NCBI GenBank assembly: GCA_947499505.1
Contig: CANMOQ010000004.1
Coordinates: 248,001 to 312,000 of the forward strand
DNA from: an uncultured Erythrobacter sp.
Lineage (GTDB): Bacteria; Pseudomonadota; Alphaproteobacteria; Sphingomonadales; Sphingomonadaceae
Length of the DNA: 64,000 nt
Reading direction: 5' to 3'
Part shown: piece after piece, positions 20,858-30,522 of the stretch
Numbering within the stretch: position 1 is the stretch's first letter
How the letters are laid out: each line of letters starts with the position of its first letter
Made by a program: the position numbers and the translations under genes
Notes under the pieces: model-generated
The model's database searches: none
The model's input: only the letters and a program-made list of their open reading frames with translations
Told to the model about the DNA's origin: nothing

Positions 20858-21586
20858 ATGGCGCAATTCGCGATCATCGGACACAAGGGCCGCATGGGCC
20901 AAGCCTTGGCCGCAGCGATCGAGGAGGCTGGACACGAGTTCAAGGTTGGCGTTGATTTAGGCGGCGACCCGGCGCCTTTGCTTGGCCAATGCGATGTCGT
21001 GGTGGATTTCTCCTCGCCCGATGCGCTGGCGACGAACCTCAAAGCCGCTAAGGGCGCCGGCATCCCTATTCTTGTTGGTACAACGGGCCTCGAGCAGGAG
21101 CATTTTGTCGCCCTGGCCGAAGCGGCAAAGTCCATTCCCGTTCTCCAAACCGGCAACACGTCGCTCGGCATCACACTTCTGGCTCATCTGGTCAAAAAGG
21201 CGGCGAGCAGGCTTGGCCCCGACTGGGACATAGAAGTTCTGGAAATGCACCACCGGATGAAAGTCGATGCTCCGTCCGGCACAGCCAAACTGCTCGGCGA
21301 AGCGGCGGCGGAGGCTCGCGGCGTTAATCTGTCCGATGCAATGGACAGCGGGCGGCATGGGCAGACGGGCGCTCGGCGCAAAGGTGATATCGGCTTCGCC
21401 ACCTTGCGCGGCGGAACTGTCGCTGGGGATCACAATGTCATTCTCGCGGGGAATGAGGAACGTATCACGCTGTCGCATTCGGCCGAGAACCGCATGATCT
21501 TCGCGCGCGGCGCCGTGAAAGCGGCCGCTTGGCTGATCGGAAAAGGCGCTGGTCGATATTCAATGAATGACGTGCTGGGATTGTGA
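20858..21586 (+). CDS. dapB: 4-hydroxy-tetrahydrodipicolinate reductase
   Basis: NAD(P)H-dependent reductase of the diaminopimelate/lysine pathway. The 242 residues include the N-terminal nucleotide fold IIGHKGRMGQAL, VDFSSPDAL, GTTGL and the catalytic segment EVLEMHHRMKVDAPSGTAKLLGEA with the conserved His and Lys. A GGAGG site lies 7 bases upstream of the ATG. dapE of the same pathway is 3 kb downstream on the other strand. Confidence 0.95.
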   Translation: MAQFAIIGHKGRMGQALAAAIEEAGHEFKVGVDLGGDPAPLLGQCDVVVDFSSPDALATNLKAAKGAGIPILVGTTGLEQEHFVALAEAAKSIPVLQTGNTSLGITLLAHLVKKAASRLGPDWDIEVLEMHHRMKVDAPSGTAKLLGEAAAEARGVNLSDAMDSGRHGQTGARRKGDIGFATLRGGTVAGDHNVILAGNEERITLSHSAENRMIFARGAVKAAAWLIGKGAGRYSMNDVLGL

Positions 21587-21596
21587 TCAGACGCCA

Positions 21597-22247
21597 ATGA
21601 CCAAAGACCAGATCTTCGAATTCTTCCGCCGTCTGGCTGAGGACAATCCTGAGCCCGAGACCGAGTTGGAATATGGCAATGCCTATCAGTTGGTCGTCGC
21701 CGTTGCCCTGTCTGCGCAGGCGACCGATGTGGGCGTGAACAAGGCGACGCGCGCGCTGTTTGCGAAGGTGGAAACGCCTCAGCAGATGCTCGATCTAGGG
21801 CTTGAGGGCCTTACCGAGCACATCAAGACGATCGGTCTGTTCAACTCCAAAGCGAAGAACGTCATCGCGCTCTCGCAATTGCTGATCGACGATTATGGCG
21901 GCGAAGTTCCCGATACGCGCGAGGACCTCGTGCGGCTGCCCGGCGTGGGGCGTAAAACTGCGAATGTCGTGCTCAATTGCTGGTTCAAGCAAGAGACCTT
22001 TGCGGTCGACACGCACATCTTGCGGATGGGCAATCGCACAGGTCTGGCCAAGGGTAAGGCGCCGGAGCAGGTCGAGGCAAAGCTGGAAAAACGCGTGCCG
22101 CAGCCCTTCCGCCTGCACGCGCATCACTGGCTAATCCTACATGGCCGCTATGTCTGCAAAGCGCGCACGCCGGAATGCTGGCGCTGCCAGCTCACGGATC
22201 TGTGCAGCTTTAGGAAGAAGGTGCTGGAGAAGCCCAAGGGGCGTTAG
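21597..22247 (+). CDS. nth: Endonuclease III
   Basis: Bifunctional DNA glycosylase and AP lyase for oxidised pyrimidines. The 216 residues show the helix-hairpin-helix RLPGVGRKTANVVL with the catalytic Lys, VDTHILRMGNR with the catalytic Asp, and the C-terminal four-cysteine iron-sulphur loop (VCKARTPECWRCQLTDLC). The ATG at 21597 is used because the family starts close to the FEFFRRL helix; the in-frame upstream codons overlap dapB. It lies 10 bases after dapB. Confidence 0.94.
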   Translation: MTKDQIFEFFRRLAEDNPEPETELEYGNAYQLVVAVALSAQATDVGVNKATRALFAKVETPQQMLDLGLEGLTEHIKTIGLFNSKAKNVIALSQLLIDDYGGEVPDTREDLVRLPGVGRKTANVVLNCWFKQETFAVDTHILRMGNRTGLAKGKAPEQVEAKLEKRVPQPFRLHAHHWLILHGRYVCKARTPECWRCQLTDLCSFRKKVLEKPKGR

Positions 22248-22430
22248 TCAGTCGCTGTCGCATGCGTTGCAGATCGGATAGTCAGTTGCCCAGTGCCCTT
22301 CGCCGGATCCAAAGGACTGATGACAGATGATGCATTCAGCCAACGGCTCTGAGGCCTTGGTTGGTCGCTCTGCTTCTCTTTGCCGTTTCGCGCGGTGCCA
22401 TTCGGCTTTCTCTACTTCCGTGAACGCCAT
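22248..22430 (-). CDS. Small zinc-ribbon-like protein of unknown function
   Basis: A 60-residue reading frame with a charged N-terminal half (EVEKAEWHRAKRQREAERP) and two cysteine pairs, CIICHQ and CNACDSD, that could bind one zinc ion. The two pairs are about 20 residues apart. It is convergent with nth, its stop lying directly after the nth stop. I do not recognise a family; composition and the paired cysteines make it more likely real than chance. Confidence 0.6.
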   Translation of the reverse strand: MAFTEVEKAEWHRAKRQREAERPTKASEPLAECIICHQSFGSGEGHWATDYPICNACDSD

Positions 22431-22500
22431 GAGCTTCCCCTTTTCAATTCATGAGAATACCCGTTGGAAAGCTAATGAAGTCTCAACACGTGCCCTAGCC

Positions 22501-23739
22501 TCACACATCATCGGCGCTCGCTAGCTCGCCCTTATCGATTTCGCCGAGCATGCTCGCGGTCGCCACTGTTACGGTCGCATCGCCGGTCACATTGGTCGCG
22601 GTGCGCATCATATCCATGATCCGGTCCACTCCGGCGACGAAAGCGATCGTCTCCAGCGGCACGCCGACCGCAGTGAACACGGCGCCCATCATCACCAGGC
22701 CGCCGCCGGGAATACCCGCCGCGCCAATCGAGCCGACTGTCGCGAGCAGCGCAATGATGAAATAATCTTCCCAGCCAAGCGTCACGCCGAACAATTGCGC
22801 GCCAAAAAGAGTTGCAAGGCCGAGGTACATCGCCGTGCCGTCCATATTGATGGTCGAGCCGAGCGAGACGACGAAGCTGGAAGTCGGCTTGCTAACGCCG
22901 AGATTGCGCTGGGTACAGCGCAGAGTGACCGGCAGCGTCGCGGAGGAGCTCGCTGTCGAATAGGCGACCGCCATGGCGTCGATCATGCCGCGGAAGAAGC
23001 CAATCACCGATACCCGCGCTACGAACACGAGGATGCTGACATACATGACGCCGATTATCAGCAGGCAGCCGAGATAGTTCATCGCCACCAGCTTCGCGAG
23101 GGCGGTGACCGCATCAAGACCGAGCGTGCCGACCACCCAGGCGATCAGTGCGAATACGCCGAACGGGGTCAGCTCCATTACGATCGCCGTAATCTTGAGC
23201 ATCACCGCAGTGCCGCCATCGAAAATCTTCGCAACCGGCCCCGCTTCGTCGCCAGCCAGCAATATGCCAATGCCGACCAGCAAGGCAAAGACGATCAGCG
23301 GCAGAACTTTCACCTCGGCCATCACGCCGACTGGGCTGACCGGGATCATGCTGCGCAGCATCTCTCGCCAGTCGAATGGGGCGGGATCAGGCACGCTGCC
23401 CATTTGCAGCATGGATGTGTCGACGCCCAGGCCCGGCTGAAAGATCGTGCCAAGCGTCAGACCCAGGACCACAGCGATCTGACCGGTGATGACAAACAGC
23501 AAGATCGCGCGCCAACCGACGCTGCCGAGCCGACCGAGATCGCCAATTGCCGCAACGCCGGAGACGACGCTGAAAAAGATCAGCGGAACGATCAGCATTT
23601 TGATGAAGTCGATGAATACGTCACCGATGATCTTGATGCTTTCCGCGCCGGGTCCCCAGATGTAGCCGACGATGCCGCCCAGGATCAGCGCCCCGATAAC
23701 GCGCTGCCACAAGGGAATATTGAACCAAGCCTTCAGCAC
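22501..23739 (-). CDS. Dicarboxylate/amino acid:cation symporter (DAACS family)
   Basis: Sodium- or proton-coupled importer for C4-dicarboxylates, glutamate or aspartate. The 412 residues have about eight membrane segments plus two re-entrant loops; the first is serine-rich (AYSTASSSATLPVTL) and the second is GIPGGGLVMMGAV. The substrate motif NMDGTAMYLG and the C-terminal DRIMDMMRTATNVTGD match the family. It is 16 bases upstream of the dapE end in the same direction and may be a separate transcript. GltP and DctA types cannot be told apart from sequence alone. Confidence 0.92.
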   Translation of the reverse strand: MLKAWFNIPLWQRVIGALILGGIVGYIWGPGAESIKIIGDVFIDFIKMLIVPLIFFSVVSGVAAIGDLGRLGSVGWRAILLFVITGQIAVVLGLTLGTIFQPGLGVDTSMLQMGSVPDPAPFDWREMLRSMIPVSPVGVMAEVKVLPLIVFALLVGIGILLAGDEAGPVAKIFDGGTAVMLKITAIVMELTPFGVFALIAWVVGTLGLDAVTALAKLVAMNYLGCLLIIGVMYVSILVFVARVSVIGFFRGMIDAMAVAYSTASSSATLPVTLRCTQRNLGVSKPTSSFVVSLGSTINMDGTAMYLGLATLFGAQLFGVTLGWEDYFIIALLATVGSIGAAGIPGGGLVMMGAVFTAVGVPLETIAFVAGVDRIMDMMRTATNVTGDATVTVATASMLGEIDKGELASADDV

Positions 23740-23755
23740 ATCTGCGCTCCCGCGT

Positions 23756-24895
23756 TTAGTCGTGTTTTAGAGCGGCCAAGGCCACATTCGCATAAATCCG
23801 GGCCAGCGCATCGAGATCAGCAATGGCCACCGCTTCATCGCGCTTATGCATGGTTGCGTTGCAAAGCCCAAATTCAATCACCGGGCAAACATTGCGCAGG
23901 AAACGCGCATCGGATGTGCCGCCGCTGGTGGAGGCCTCTGGCGCGATGCCGGTTTCCGCCTCAACTGCATCGGCGATCATCTGTGAAAATGCGCCGGGTT
24001 CGGTCAGGAATGGCTCGCCTGAGATGATCGGCCGCGCTGTCCCGCCGTGGTTTTCGGCGATGGAGCTGACCCTGTCAGACAGGCTGGCGCCGCTGTGCAA
24101 ATCGTTGAATCGGATCGAAATGCGCGCCTCGGCCTTTGCCGGGATCACATTGTGCGCCTTGTTGCCGACGGTCAGATCGGTGATTTCCAGATTGGACGGT
24201 TGGAACCAATCGGTGCCAGTATCCAGAGTAAGCGCATCAAGCTCACCCAGCATCGCCACCAGTTTCGGCAACGGATTGTCGGCCAGATGCGGATAAGCGA
24301 CGTGTCCCTGTGTGCCCTCCACGCTCAGCCAGATATTGACGGAACCGCGCCGTCCGATCTTCATCATATCGCCCAGCCTGTTAACGCTGGTCGGCTCGCC
24401 CACCAGGCACAGATCAGGCTGAATACCCTGCTCGCGCATGTAATCAATCAGCGCGCGCGTTCCGTGCAGCGCGGGGCCTTCCTCATCGCCCGTGATGATA
24501 AAGCTGATCGTGCCTGCATCCGCTGGCACATCGGCGATGGCCGCGATCATTGCGGCGATTGCGCCCTTCATATCAACCGCGCCGCGCCCATACAGCAGCT
24601 CGCCCCTGATCTCCGGCTCAAACGGAGCGCTGCTCCAACCTTCGCCCGGCGGCACAACGTCCAGATGGCCTGCAAAGGCGAAATGCTTGGAGCCCTCTGG
24701 ACCCTTACGAATGGCGAACAGGTTCTCGACCGGTGCCTCGTCGCTGCCCTCTGGCCCGTCGCCGCGCGTGAAACGGTGCACCGCAAAGCCATGCGGGGTC
24801 AGCATCGCCTCCATCGCATCGAACACTGTGCCGGTCGCCGGCGTAACGCTGGGCGCTGCGATAAGCCGCTGCGCAATCTCAAGAACTGTGGTCAT
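23756..24895 (-). CDS. dapE: Succinyl-diaminopimelate desuccinylase
   Basis: Zinc-dependent M20 hydrolase that makes LL-diaminopimelate from N-succinyl-LL-diaminopimelate for lysine and cell-wall synthesis. The 379 residues contain FAFAGHLDVVPPG (first metal His and Asp), YGRGAVDMKGAIAAM (bridging Asp), ITGDEEGPALHGT (catalytic Glu), and the closing His near TMHKRDEAV. The start overlaps the end of the S1/P1 nuclease gene by four bases. Confidence 0.93.
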   Translation of the reverse strand: MTTVLEIAQRLIAAPSVTPATGTVFDAMEAMLTPHGFAVHRFTRGDGPEGSDEAPVENLFAIRKGPEGSKHFAFAGHLDVVPPGEGWSSAPFEPEIRGELLYGRGAVDMKGAIAAMIAAIADVPADAGTISFIITGDEEGPALHGTRALIDYMREQGIQPDLCLVGEPTSVNRLGDMMKIGRRGSVNIWLSVEGTQGHVAYPHLADNPLPKLVAMLGELDALTLDTGTDWFQPSNLEITDLTVGNKAHNVIPAKAEARISIRFNDLHSGASLSDRVSSIAENHGGTARPIISGEPFLTEPGAFSQMIADAVEAETGIAPEASTSGGTSDARFLRNVCPVIEFGLCNATMHKRDEAVAIADLDALARIYANVALAALKHD

Positions 24896-25776
24896 CGTCG
24901 CTCCGGTTCGGGCAATGGTCCTGGGGCAAAGGCGCTTTCGAGCAGCTCAGCAATGCGGATGCCAGCCTGCTGGACCCGCCGCCGCGCTATTGGCACGCCT
25001 TTGACGATATCCTCTTGGCTGAGCGCGGTTTTTCCGGGCAGCTCGACGCCGCAAACATCCTGCGTGTCAAAAGCGGTTGGATAGACGAAATCGCGGGCGA
25101 TCTTCCAGCTTTCCCGGCCCCAATCCGCCGGTGAGCCGCCGCCCAGCTCCATGCGTTCTGCTGCGCTGTAGGAGCGGACAACAGGCCGCTCACCGCTGGT
25201 GATGGCGCGCTCTGCCAAAGGGCCATCCCAGATCCAATGCAGGTTGAGGCTGGGGACGATCCCATAATCCGTCTCGCGGTCGTTGCCGCCTCGATCACCC
25301 TTATCGCCCGAATGCAGCGGCATATGAATGTCGCCTGCGAAATGGACCATGAAGGCCAGCGCCTCTAACCGAATGTGATCCGGCAGGCTTTCGTCGGCGA
25401 GCATGCGGTGGCTGCGCTCAATCTGAGCGATGACACAATTCCCGCCAGAGCAATTGGCGCGCGGATTGTAAGCCTCGCAAATCGGCGTCGTGCGGTAATG
25501 CCATGCGGCGGTGTAGCCCCAGCGCCAGCGGGTCCGGCGGACACAATCGGGCCAAACAGAGGCCTCTTCTAACGTGGAGAGCGAGCATTCCGGTGTGCCC
25601 AGCAGCGCCTCTGAACGCAGCAGCCGCGCGATTTCAGCACGGGCCCTCGGCGAAATATTTGCCTCGCCAATCTCAGCCGTCTTGCCATGCGCATAAAAGC
25701 CCCAAGCGAAAGCGGGGCTTGGCGCGGTGAGCATCACTGCCAAGGCGCACAGCCAGAGCTTTGCGAGTGCACGCAT
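24892..25776 (-). CDS. Secreted S1/P1-type nuclease
   Basis: Zinc-dependent endonuclease of the S1/P1 family, which cuts single-stranded DNA or RNA. The 294 residues begin with a signal peptide; after cleavage the N-terminus would be Trp (WGFYAHGKTAEIG), as needed because the terminal Trp binds zinc. Later ligands appear in AWHYRT, MVHFAGDIHMPLHSG and NLHWIWDG. The ATG at 25776 shares a base with the GST stop (TGATG), so GST, nuclease and dapE are read as one operon. Periplasmic nucleic-acid degradation for nutrient use is likely. Confidence 0.88.
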   Translation of the reverse strand: MRALAKLWLCALAVMLTAPSPAFAWGFYAHGKTAEIGEANISPRARAEIARLLRSEALLGTPECSLSTLEEASVWPDCVRRTRWRWGYTAAWHYRTTPICEAYNPRANCSGGNCVIAQIERSHRMLADESLPDHIRLEALAFMVHFAGDIHMPLHSGDKGDRGGNDRETDYGIVPSLNLHWIWDGPLAERAITSGERPVVRSYSAAERMELGGGSPADWGRESWKIARDFVYPTAFDTQDVCGVELPGKTALSQEDIVKGVPIARRRVQQAGIRIAELLESAFAPGPLPEPERR

Positions 25777-26438
25777 CAACCGATTGTCTCGTATTGCTCA
25801 ATCACCCATTGCTCTTCTTCAGAGGCCCCGATCCATTCCTGCATCCAGGCGTGTTCCCACACCGCTTGCATATAGGCCTCTGCAAAACCGGGTACGCCGA
25901 TGCCGTATGTGATGAAGCGCGAGACGACAGGCGCGTAGAAGATATCGGCGGCGCCGAAGGTTCCGAACAAAAATGGCCCGCTGCTGCCGTAGCGCGAGCG
26001 CGCCTCTGCCCACAGGGTCAGGATACGGACGATGTCCTGACGTGCCTCTTCCGAGACGTCTTCCAGCTTCACCTTGCGGCGGACATTCATCGGCAGCTCT
26101 TTGCGCAGCGCGGCGTAAGATGAGTGCATCTCAGCCACCATCGCGCGGGCCATCCCGCGCGCGCTCTCGTCCTTGGGCCAGAAACGGTCACGCCCGACCT
26201 TATCAGCGAGATATTCCATAATCGCCAGGCTGTCCCAAATGACAGTGTCATCATCCCACAGGATCGGAACCTTGCCATGCGAGGGCTGCATCTCGCCCAT
26301 GCCTTGCTTCTGCTCTTCCCAACCCTCGCCCAGGATCGGCACCGTCAGTTCTTCAAATGACAGCCCAGATTGCTTCGCCGCCAGCCAGCCGCGCAGCGAC
26401 CAGCTGGAATAATTCTTATTGCCGATAATCAGCTTCAT
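25776..26438 (-). CDS. Glutathione S-transferase family protein
   Basis: Cytoplasmic thioredoxin-fold GST-like protein of 220 residues. The N-terminal domain starts KLIIGNKNYSSWSLRGWLAA, with a Ser in the usual active-site zone, and has the cis-Pro region GKVPILWDDDTVIWDSLAIMEYL. The C-terminal helical domain follows. The ATG at 26438 matches the family start; the longer reading adds 14 untypical residues. It leads the operon with the S1/P1 nuclease and dapE. The substrate is unknown. Confidence 0.87.
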   Translation of the reverse strand: MKLIIGNKNYSSWSLRGWLAAKQSGLSFEELTVPILGEGWEEQKQGMGEMQPSHGKVPILWDDDTVIWDSLAIMEYLADKVGRDRFWPKDESARGMARAMVAEMHSSYAALRKELPMNVRRKVKLEDVSEEARQDIVRILTLWAEARSRYGSSGPFLFGTFGAADIFYAPVVSRFITYGIGVPGFAEAYMQAVWEHAWMQEWIGASEEEQWVIEQYETIG

Positions 26439-26583
26439 GACGGCTTGCTCCATCTTGCGGGGCTCAGAGGATTGAGGCATTTGTGCGCCTCGCTTTGCGA
26501 TGCCCTAGATATTCAGTGTTTCGCTGTCGAGGCTGAACGATTACTTCTCGGCATCCAATCACAGAAAGGCTCTTACCCCAGAC

Positions 26584-27003
26584 ATGGCCACACCACCATT
26601 TCACCTCGCCTTCCCGGTTGATGATCTTGCCACCGCGCGCGCCTTTTACGGAGGCGTTCTGGGGTGCGCAGAGGGGCGCAGCAGCGACGAGTGGATCGAC
26701 TTTGATTTTCATGGACACCAGATCGTTGCGCATCTCGCACCGGGCGCGGCGGGCGATGCCGCGAGCAATCCGGTTGATGGGCACGGCGTACCGGTGCCGC
26801 ACTTTGGATTGGTTTTGGATATGCCCGCATGGGACGCTCTGGCTGAGCGATTGAAAGACGCAGGCACAAAGTTTGTGATCGAGCCAACGGTGCGCTTCAA
26901 AGGCGAAACCGGAGAGCAAGCGACAATGTTCTTCCGCGACCCTTCTGGCAATGCGATCGAGATGAAGGCTTTTGCCGACCCCGATCAACTCTTCGCGAGA
27001 TAG
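26584..27003 (+). CDS. VOC family (glyoxalase/bleomycin-resistance fold) protein
   Basis: Single vicinal-oxygen-chelate domain of 139 residues made of two beta-alpha-beta-beta-beta modules: [23 protein letters not shown] first, and later [20 protein letters not shown] with [15 protein letters not shown]. The metal-ligand positions (His early, Glu late) are present. The reaction cannot be named from sequence. It stands alone between the GST operon and engB, on the opposite strand to both. Confidence 0.87.
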   Translation: MATPPFHLAFPVDDLATARAFYGGVLGCAEGRSSDEWIDFDFHGHQIVAHLAPGAAGDAASNPVDGHGVPVPHFGLVLDMPAWDALAERLKDAGTKFVIEPTVRFKGETGEQATMFFRDPSGNAIEMKAFADPDQLFAR

Positions 27004-27006
27004 TAT

Positions 27007-27705
27007 TTAGGTGAAGTAGCTCTCGCCCATCGCATCGAGCAAGACTGCGGCGCGAAGCTCCTCGATACCCATGCCCTTCTCGCTGCTGGTGATGTGCAGC
27101 TCGGGAAATGCGGCAACATGCTTGCGCGCCTCAGCGGAAACCGCCTCTGCCGTCTTGGCGAGCTCGCTGGCTTTGATCTTATCCGCCTTGGTCAGCACGA
27201 CGCGGTAGCCGACAGCTGCCTCGTCCAGCATCGTCATCATTTCGCGGTCAACATCCTTGAGACCGTGACGGCAGTCGACCAGCACTAGGTTGCGGGCGAG
27301 AACCGGGCGGCCGCGCAAATATTGGCGTACCAGCTTCTTCCACGTCTCCACCACTTTGGGGGGGGCCTTGGCAAAGCCATAGCCCGGCATGTCGACGAGC
27401 CGGAACTGCGTCGGCTCACCCACTTCAAAGACGTTGAGCTCCTGCGTGCGGCCCGGCGTAACGGAGGTTCGCGCAATGGAGCGGCGCCCGGTGAGCGCAT
27501 TCAAGAGCGAGCTCTTGCCCACATTGGAGCGCCCGCAAAAGGCAATCTCCGGCACCGTTGGCTCTGGCAGGAATTTGAGCTGGGGCGCGGACAATAGGAA
27601 GTCCACGCGCCCGGAGAAGAGCTTAGAAGCGGTGCGCTCACGAAATTTCTGCGCGCGCGCCTCTTGCTCTTGCTGCTCTTGCGCTTGTTGTTCCTCTGGG
27701 GTCAC
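27007..27705 (-). CDS. engB: Ribosome-biogenesis GTPase EngB (YihA/YsxC)
   Basis: Essential GTPase for 50S subunit assembly. The 232 residues have a Gln/Glu-rich N-terminal extension of about 30, then the G domain: G1 as GRSNVGKSSLLN, G2 threonine in ARTSVTPGRT, G3 as DMPGYGFA, G4 as LTKADK and G5 near HITSS. The GTG start overlaps the yidC stop as GTGA, showing coupling. Last gene of the rpmH-rnpA-yidD-yidC-engB group. Confidence 0.94.
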   Translation of the reverse strand: MTPEEQQAQEQQEQEARAQKFRERTASKLFSGRVDFLLSAPQLKFLPEPTVPEIAFCGRSNVGKSSLLNALTGRRSIARTSVTPGRTQELNVFEVGEPTQFRLVDMPGYGFAKAPPKVVETWKKLVRQYLRGRPVLARNLVLVDCRHGLKDVDREMMTMLDEAAVGYRVVLTKADKIKASELAKTAEAVSAEARKHVAAFPELHITSSEKGMGIEELRAAVLLDAMGESYFT

Positions 27706-29486
27706 GCCTCGCCCTTTGATTGGTCCTCAAGCGCTTTGCTGCGCTCCTTCTCGGCCTTTTCCTTTTCCGCAGCAGCGCGCAATTGCGGGTGCTTGGAATA
27801 AAGATAGCTTTGCTGAGCCAGCGTGAGGATGTTCGAGGTTACCCAGTAGAGCAGCAGACCAGCGGCAAACGGCGCCATAACAAACATCAAAATCCACGGC
27901 ATGAAGTTGAAGATTTGCTGCTGCATCGGGTCCATGGCCGATGGGTTCAGCTTAAACGTCAGCCACATGGTGATGCCGAGCAAGACTGCCAGAACGCCAA
28001 TACCGAGGAAGCCGGTGACTTCAAATGGCAGCAGACCGAACAGGTTGAGGATGGTCCAGGGGTCAGGCGCGGACAGATCCTTGATCCAGAACTCGACCAG
28101 CGGCTCATGCCGCATTTCGATCGCCAGGATCAGAACCTTGTAGAGCGCAAAGAAGATCGGGATCTGAATGAGGAGCGGCAGACAGCCGGCGAGAGGATTG
28201 ACCTTCTCATCCTTATACAGCTTCATGATCTCTTGCTGCTGCTTCTGCTTGTCGTCCTTATAGCGCTCCTGGATCGCCTTCATCTTGGGCTGAACCGCCT
28301 TCATCGCAGCCATGCTGGCGAACTGCTTTTGCGCAATCGGGAACAGCAGACCGCGAATGATCACGGTGAGCAGGATAATCGCCACGCCGAAATTGCCGAC
28401 GAATGCGAACAGAGTTTTTAGCAGCAGCAGCAGCGGCTTCTCGAGGAACCAGAACCAGCCCCAAGAAATTGCCAGACCGAAATCATCAATGCCAGACGCT
28501 TCATATTCGTCCAGCACCGCGCTCTCTTTGGCGCCCACAAACAGCTGAGTTGATTGCTCGATAGATTGCCCGGCCGGCAGCGTGACCGCATCATAGATCA
28601 GATCACTGCGGTAAATTTCGCTGCCCAGCGCGCGGAAACTGCTCTCAAAATTTCCCTGGCCCGGCACCAGTGCAGACAGCCAATAGCGGTCTGTAAAGCC
28701 GAGCCAATTGGCTTTGCCCTCTGGGGTGTAGCTGGGGACCTCATCGAGGTCATCGTAAGCGTATTCCTCATCGATCGTGCCGCCGAACACACCAACCGGA
28801 CCTGCGTGAACGATAAATTCGTCCGCTGAGGCATTGGCGCTCGTGCGATTGATCAGCGAGAACGGCTGAACAACCGCCGCGCTTTCGCCCGCATTGGATA
28901 CGGTCTGAACCGCATCAATCATATAGTTTTCATCAATCGAAAGCTTGATCGAATACGTCAGCCCATCGGCCGCCTCGTGCGTCAGTGTGACCGGCGTATC
29001 CACGGTCAGCCTCTCCGCATCGGCGGTCCACACCACATCCGGGCCAAGCCGCTCAGCATTCGCCAAGAAGCCGAACTCAGCAAAGTACTGGTTGTCCGTG
29101 CGATCCGGCGCAAACAGCCGCACCGGGCCGCTGTCATCGTCAATCGTCTGGCGGTGATCCTTTAGAACAATGTCGTCAATTCGCGCGCCGACGAGGTTGA
29201 TCGATCCAGCCAGACGCGGTGCATCAATCGCCACCCGCAGCGGGTTTTCCAACGCCGCGTTGAGATCAACCGGGCCAGCCGCAGGCGTAACGCCACCGGG
29301 CAAGTCTGCTGCGACAACGCTGGTTCCCGGGACATCGCCCGCGCTCGCAGCCGCCGCTGGTTCAACCTCTTCGGTCGACGCGGTGATCGCGGCATCCGGA
29401 TAGAACTGGCGCATGGCCACGTCCCAACCGAGGATAAGCAGACCTGAAAGCGCTACGGCCAGCAACAAATTACGCTGATTGTCCAA
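27702..29486 (-). CDS. yidC: Membrane protein insertase YidC
   Basis: Inserts and folds inner-membrane proteins, alone or with SecYEG. The 594 residues show an N-terminal membrane anchor, a large periplasmic domain (to about residue 340), and a conserved core of five membrane segments with GWFWFLEKPLLLLL, the cytoplasmic coil QERYKDDKQKQQQEIMKLYK and PLAGCLPLLIQIPIFFALYK. The C-terminus is Lys/Glu-rich. It follows yidD by 76 bases and overlaps engB by four. Confidence 0.96.
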   Translation of the reverse strand: MDNQRNLLLAVALSGLLILGWDVAMRQFYPDAAITASTEEVEPAAAASAGDVPGTSVVAADLPGGVTPAAGPVDLNAALENPLRVAIDAPRLAGSINLVGARIDDIVLKDHRQTIDDDSGPVRLFAPDRTDNQYFAEFGFLANAERLGPDVVWTADAERLTVDTPVTLTHEAADGLTYSIKLSIDENYMIDAVQTVSNAGESAAVVQPFSLINRTSANASADEFIVHAGPVGVFGGTIDEEYAYDDLDEVPSYTPEGKANWLGFTDRYWLSALVPGQGNFESSFRALGSEIYRSDLIYDAVTLPAGQSIEQSTQLFVGAKESAVLDEYEASGIDDFGLAISWGWFWFLEKPLLLLLKTLFAFVGNFGVAIILLTVIIRGLLFPIAQKQFASMAAMKAVQPKMKAIQERYKDDKQKQQQEIMKLYKDEKVNPLAGCLPLLIQIPIFFALYKVLILAIEMRHEPLVEFWIKDLSAPDPWTILNLFGLLPFEVTGFLGIGVLAVLLGITMWLTFKLNPSAMDPMQQQIFNFMPWILMFVMAPFAAGLLLYWVTSNILTLAQQSYLYSKHPQLRAAAEKEKAEKERSKALEDQSKGEA

Positions 29487-29562
29487 GAGTAAATCCTGTT
29501 TGTATGTTTGCCCGATTTGGCGGCAGGCGTGTTATATAGGTATGACAGTCAAAAATGCGAAC

Positions 29563-29772
29563 TCAAGGGACAGGATCATATCCATGCCCGCCCCACGGAT
29601 GGCAGCGCATTAGCCGCTTCGTCGCCAGCCATCCACCCTTGATCGCGCCATATTTCCCCAAGGCCTGGATCGCATATTGCGAACAAGACGGCGCATAGCG
29701 GCAGGTCGGCGGCAAAATCCGGCTTGGCCCCCATTGCCACAGCTTGGCGATAAAGATGAGAACATGCTTCAT
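29563..29772 (-). CDS. yidD: Membrane protein insertion efficiency factor YidD
   Basis: Small membrane-associated protein of 69 residues that assists YidC. The family motif is complete: [22 protein letters not shown], read here as [10 protein letters not shown] followed by [12 protein letters not shown], with three Cys, then [12 protein letters not shown] at the end. The start overlaps the rnpA stop as ATGA. Position between rnpA and yidC is the standard one. Confidence 0.95.
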   Translation of the reverse strand: MKHVLIFIAKLWQWGPSRILPPTCRYAPSCSQYAIQALGKYGAIKGGWLATKRLMRCHPWGGHGYDPVP

Positions 29773-30179
29773 GAAGGCACCGAACCGCTGGCCTTTTGGC
29801 TAGGGATTTGGCGCTTGCCTCGACGCGGCCTGCGCCCACGGGCCGGATCGCCCTTCCCTGCCTTGGCGCGCTCCAGTGCATGTTCAAGCTCTTGGCCCAG
29901 CGCGTCAAAGTCGCGCTCCACTCCGCCTGCACGGCCGATCAGGACATGGTCATGATCCGCTAGGCCAAACTGAGGCAGAGCGGCCCGCAATATCTCGCGG
30001 AAACGGCGCTTCATTCGGTTGCGCACCACTGCATTGCCGATCTTCTTGGTGACGGTAATGCCATAGCGCTGACCCAGACCGCCATTGGGGCGAGTGAGCA
30101 AAACGAACCCAGGCCGCGCCACACGCAGACCGCGATTCGCCGCCAAGAAGTCAGACCGCTTTGTAAGAACTTGAGCCAT
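29769..30179 (-). CDS. rnpA: Ribonuclease P protein component
   Basis: Protein subunit of RNase P, which works with the RNA subunit to trim 5' ends of tRNAs. The 136 residues include [33 protein letters not shown] (the RNR signature, here split by Met) and a basic C-terminal tail rich in Arg and Lys. The ATG at 30179 gives the normal N-terminus [17 protein letters not shown]; the longer reading is not family-like. Downstream of rpmH by 110 bases. Confidence 0.94.
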   Translation of the reverse strand: MAQVLTKRSDFLAANRGLRVARPGFVLLTRPNGGLGQRYGITVTKKIGNAVVRNRMKRRFREILRAALPQFGLADHDHVLIGRAGGVERDFDALGQELEHALERAKAGKGDPARGRRPRRGKRQIPSQKASGSVPS

Positions 30180-30289
30180 TAAGGTGCTGCTATACGCAGA
30201 ACGGGCCCCCATTGGGAGCCCGCAGCATGCGACTGTATCTGTCGCGAGCAAAAACTGCACGCCCCAGAAGGGGCGCCGACCAGTTTAAT

Positions 30290-30424
30290 TTACGCGCAAA
30301 GGGTCTTGCGGCCACGCTTGCGGCGTGCGCGCAGAACCTTACGGCCACCTGGCGTAGCTTTGCGAGCGAAGAAACCGTGGCGGCGTGCGCGCACGAGATT
30401 GCTAGGTTGGAATGTACGCTTCAT
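30290..30424 (-). CDS. rpmH: 50S ribosomal protein L34
   Basis: The reverse strand from ATG at 30424 to TAA at 30292 encodes 44 residues that start [19 protein letters not shown] and end in [13 protein letters not shown]. This matches L34, including the Arg/Lys-rich C-terminus. A GAGGACGAT stretch before the ATG serves as ribosome site. It heads the rpmH-rnpA-yidD-yidC-engB operon. Confidence 0.97.
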   Translation of the reverse strand: MKRTFQPSNLVRARRHGFFARKATPGGRKVLRARRKRGRKTLCA

Positions 30425-30522
30425 ATCGTCCTCGAAATCAGTGTGCCCAGCAATATCAGATAGCGCTATTGCCGCGCGAATAAAAAGGGCCGCCTGCTGG
30501 CGACCGCATTACGAGCGCGCAG

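Noticed and set aside
22795..24027. 410-codon open frame opposite the symporter and dapE
   Set aside because: Composition (His/Asp/Arg/Gln repeats) is that of a complement reading; overlaps two sound genes.
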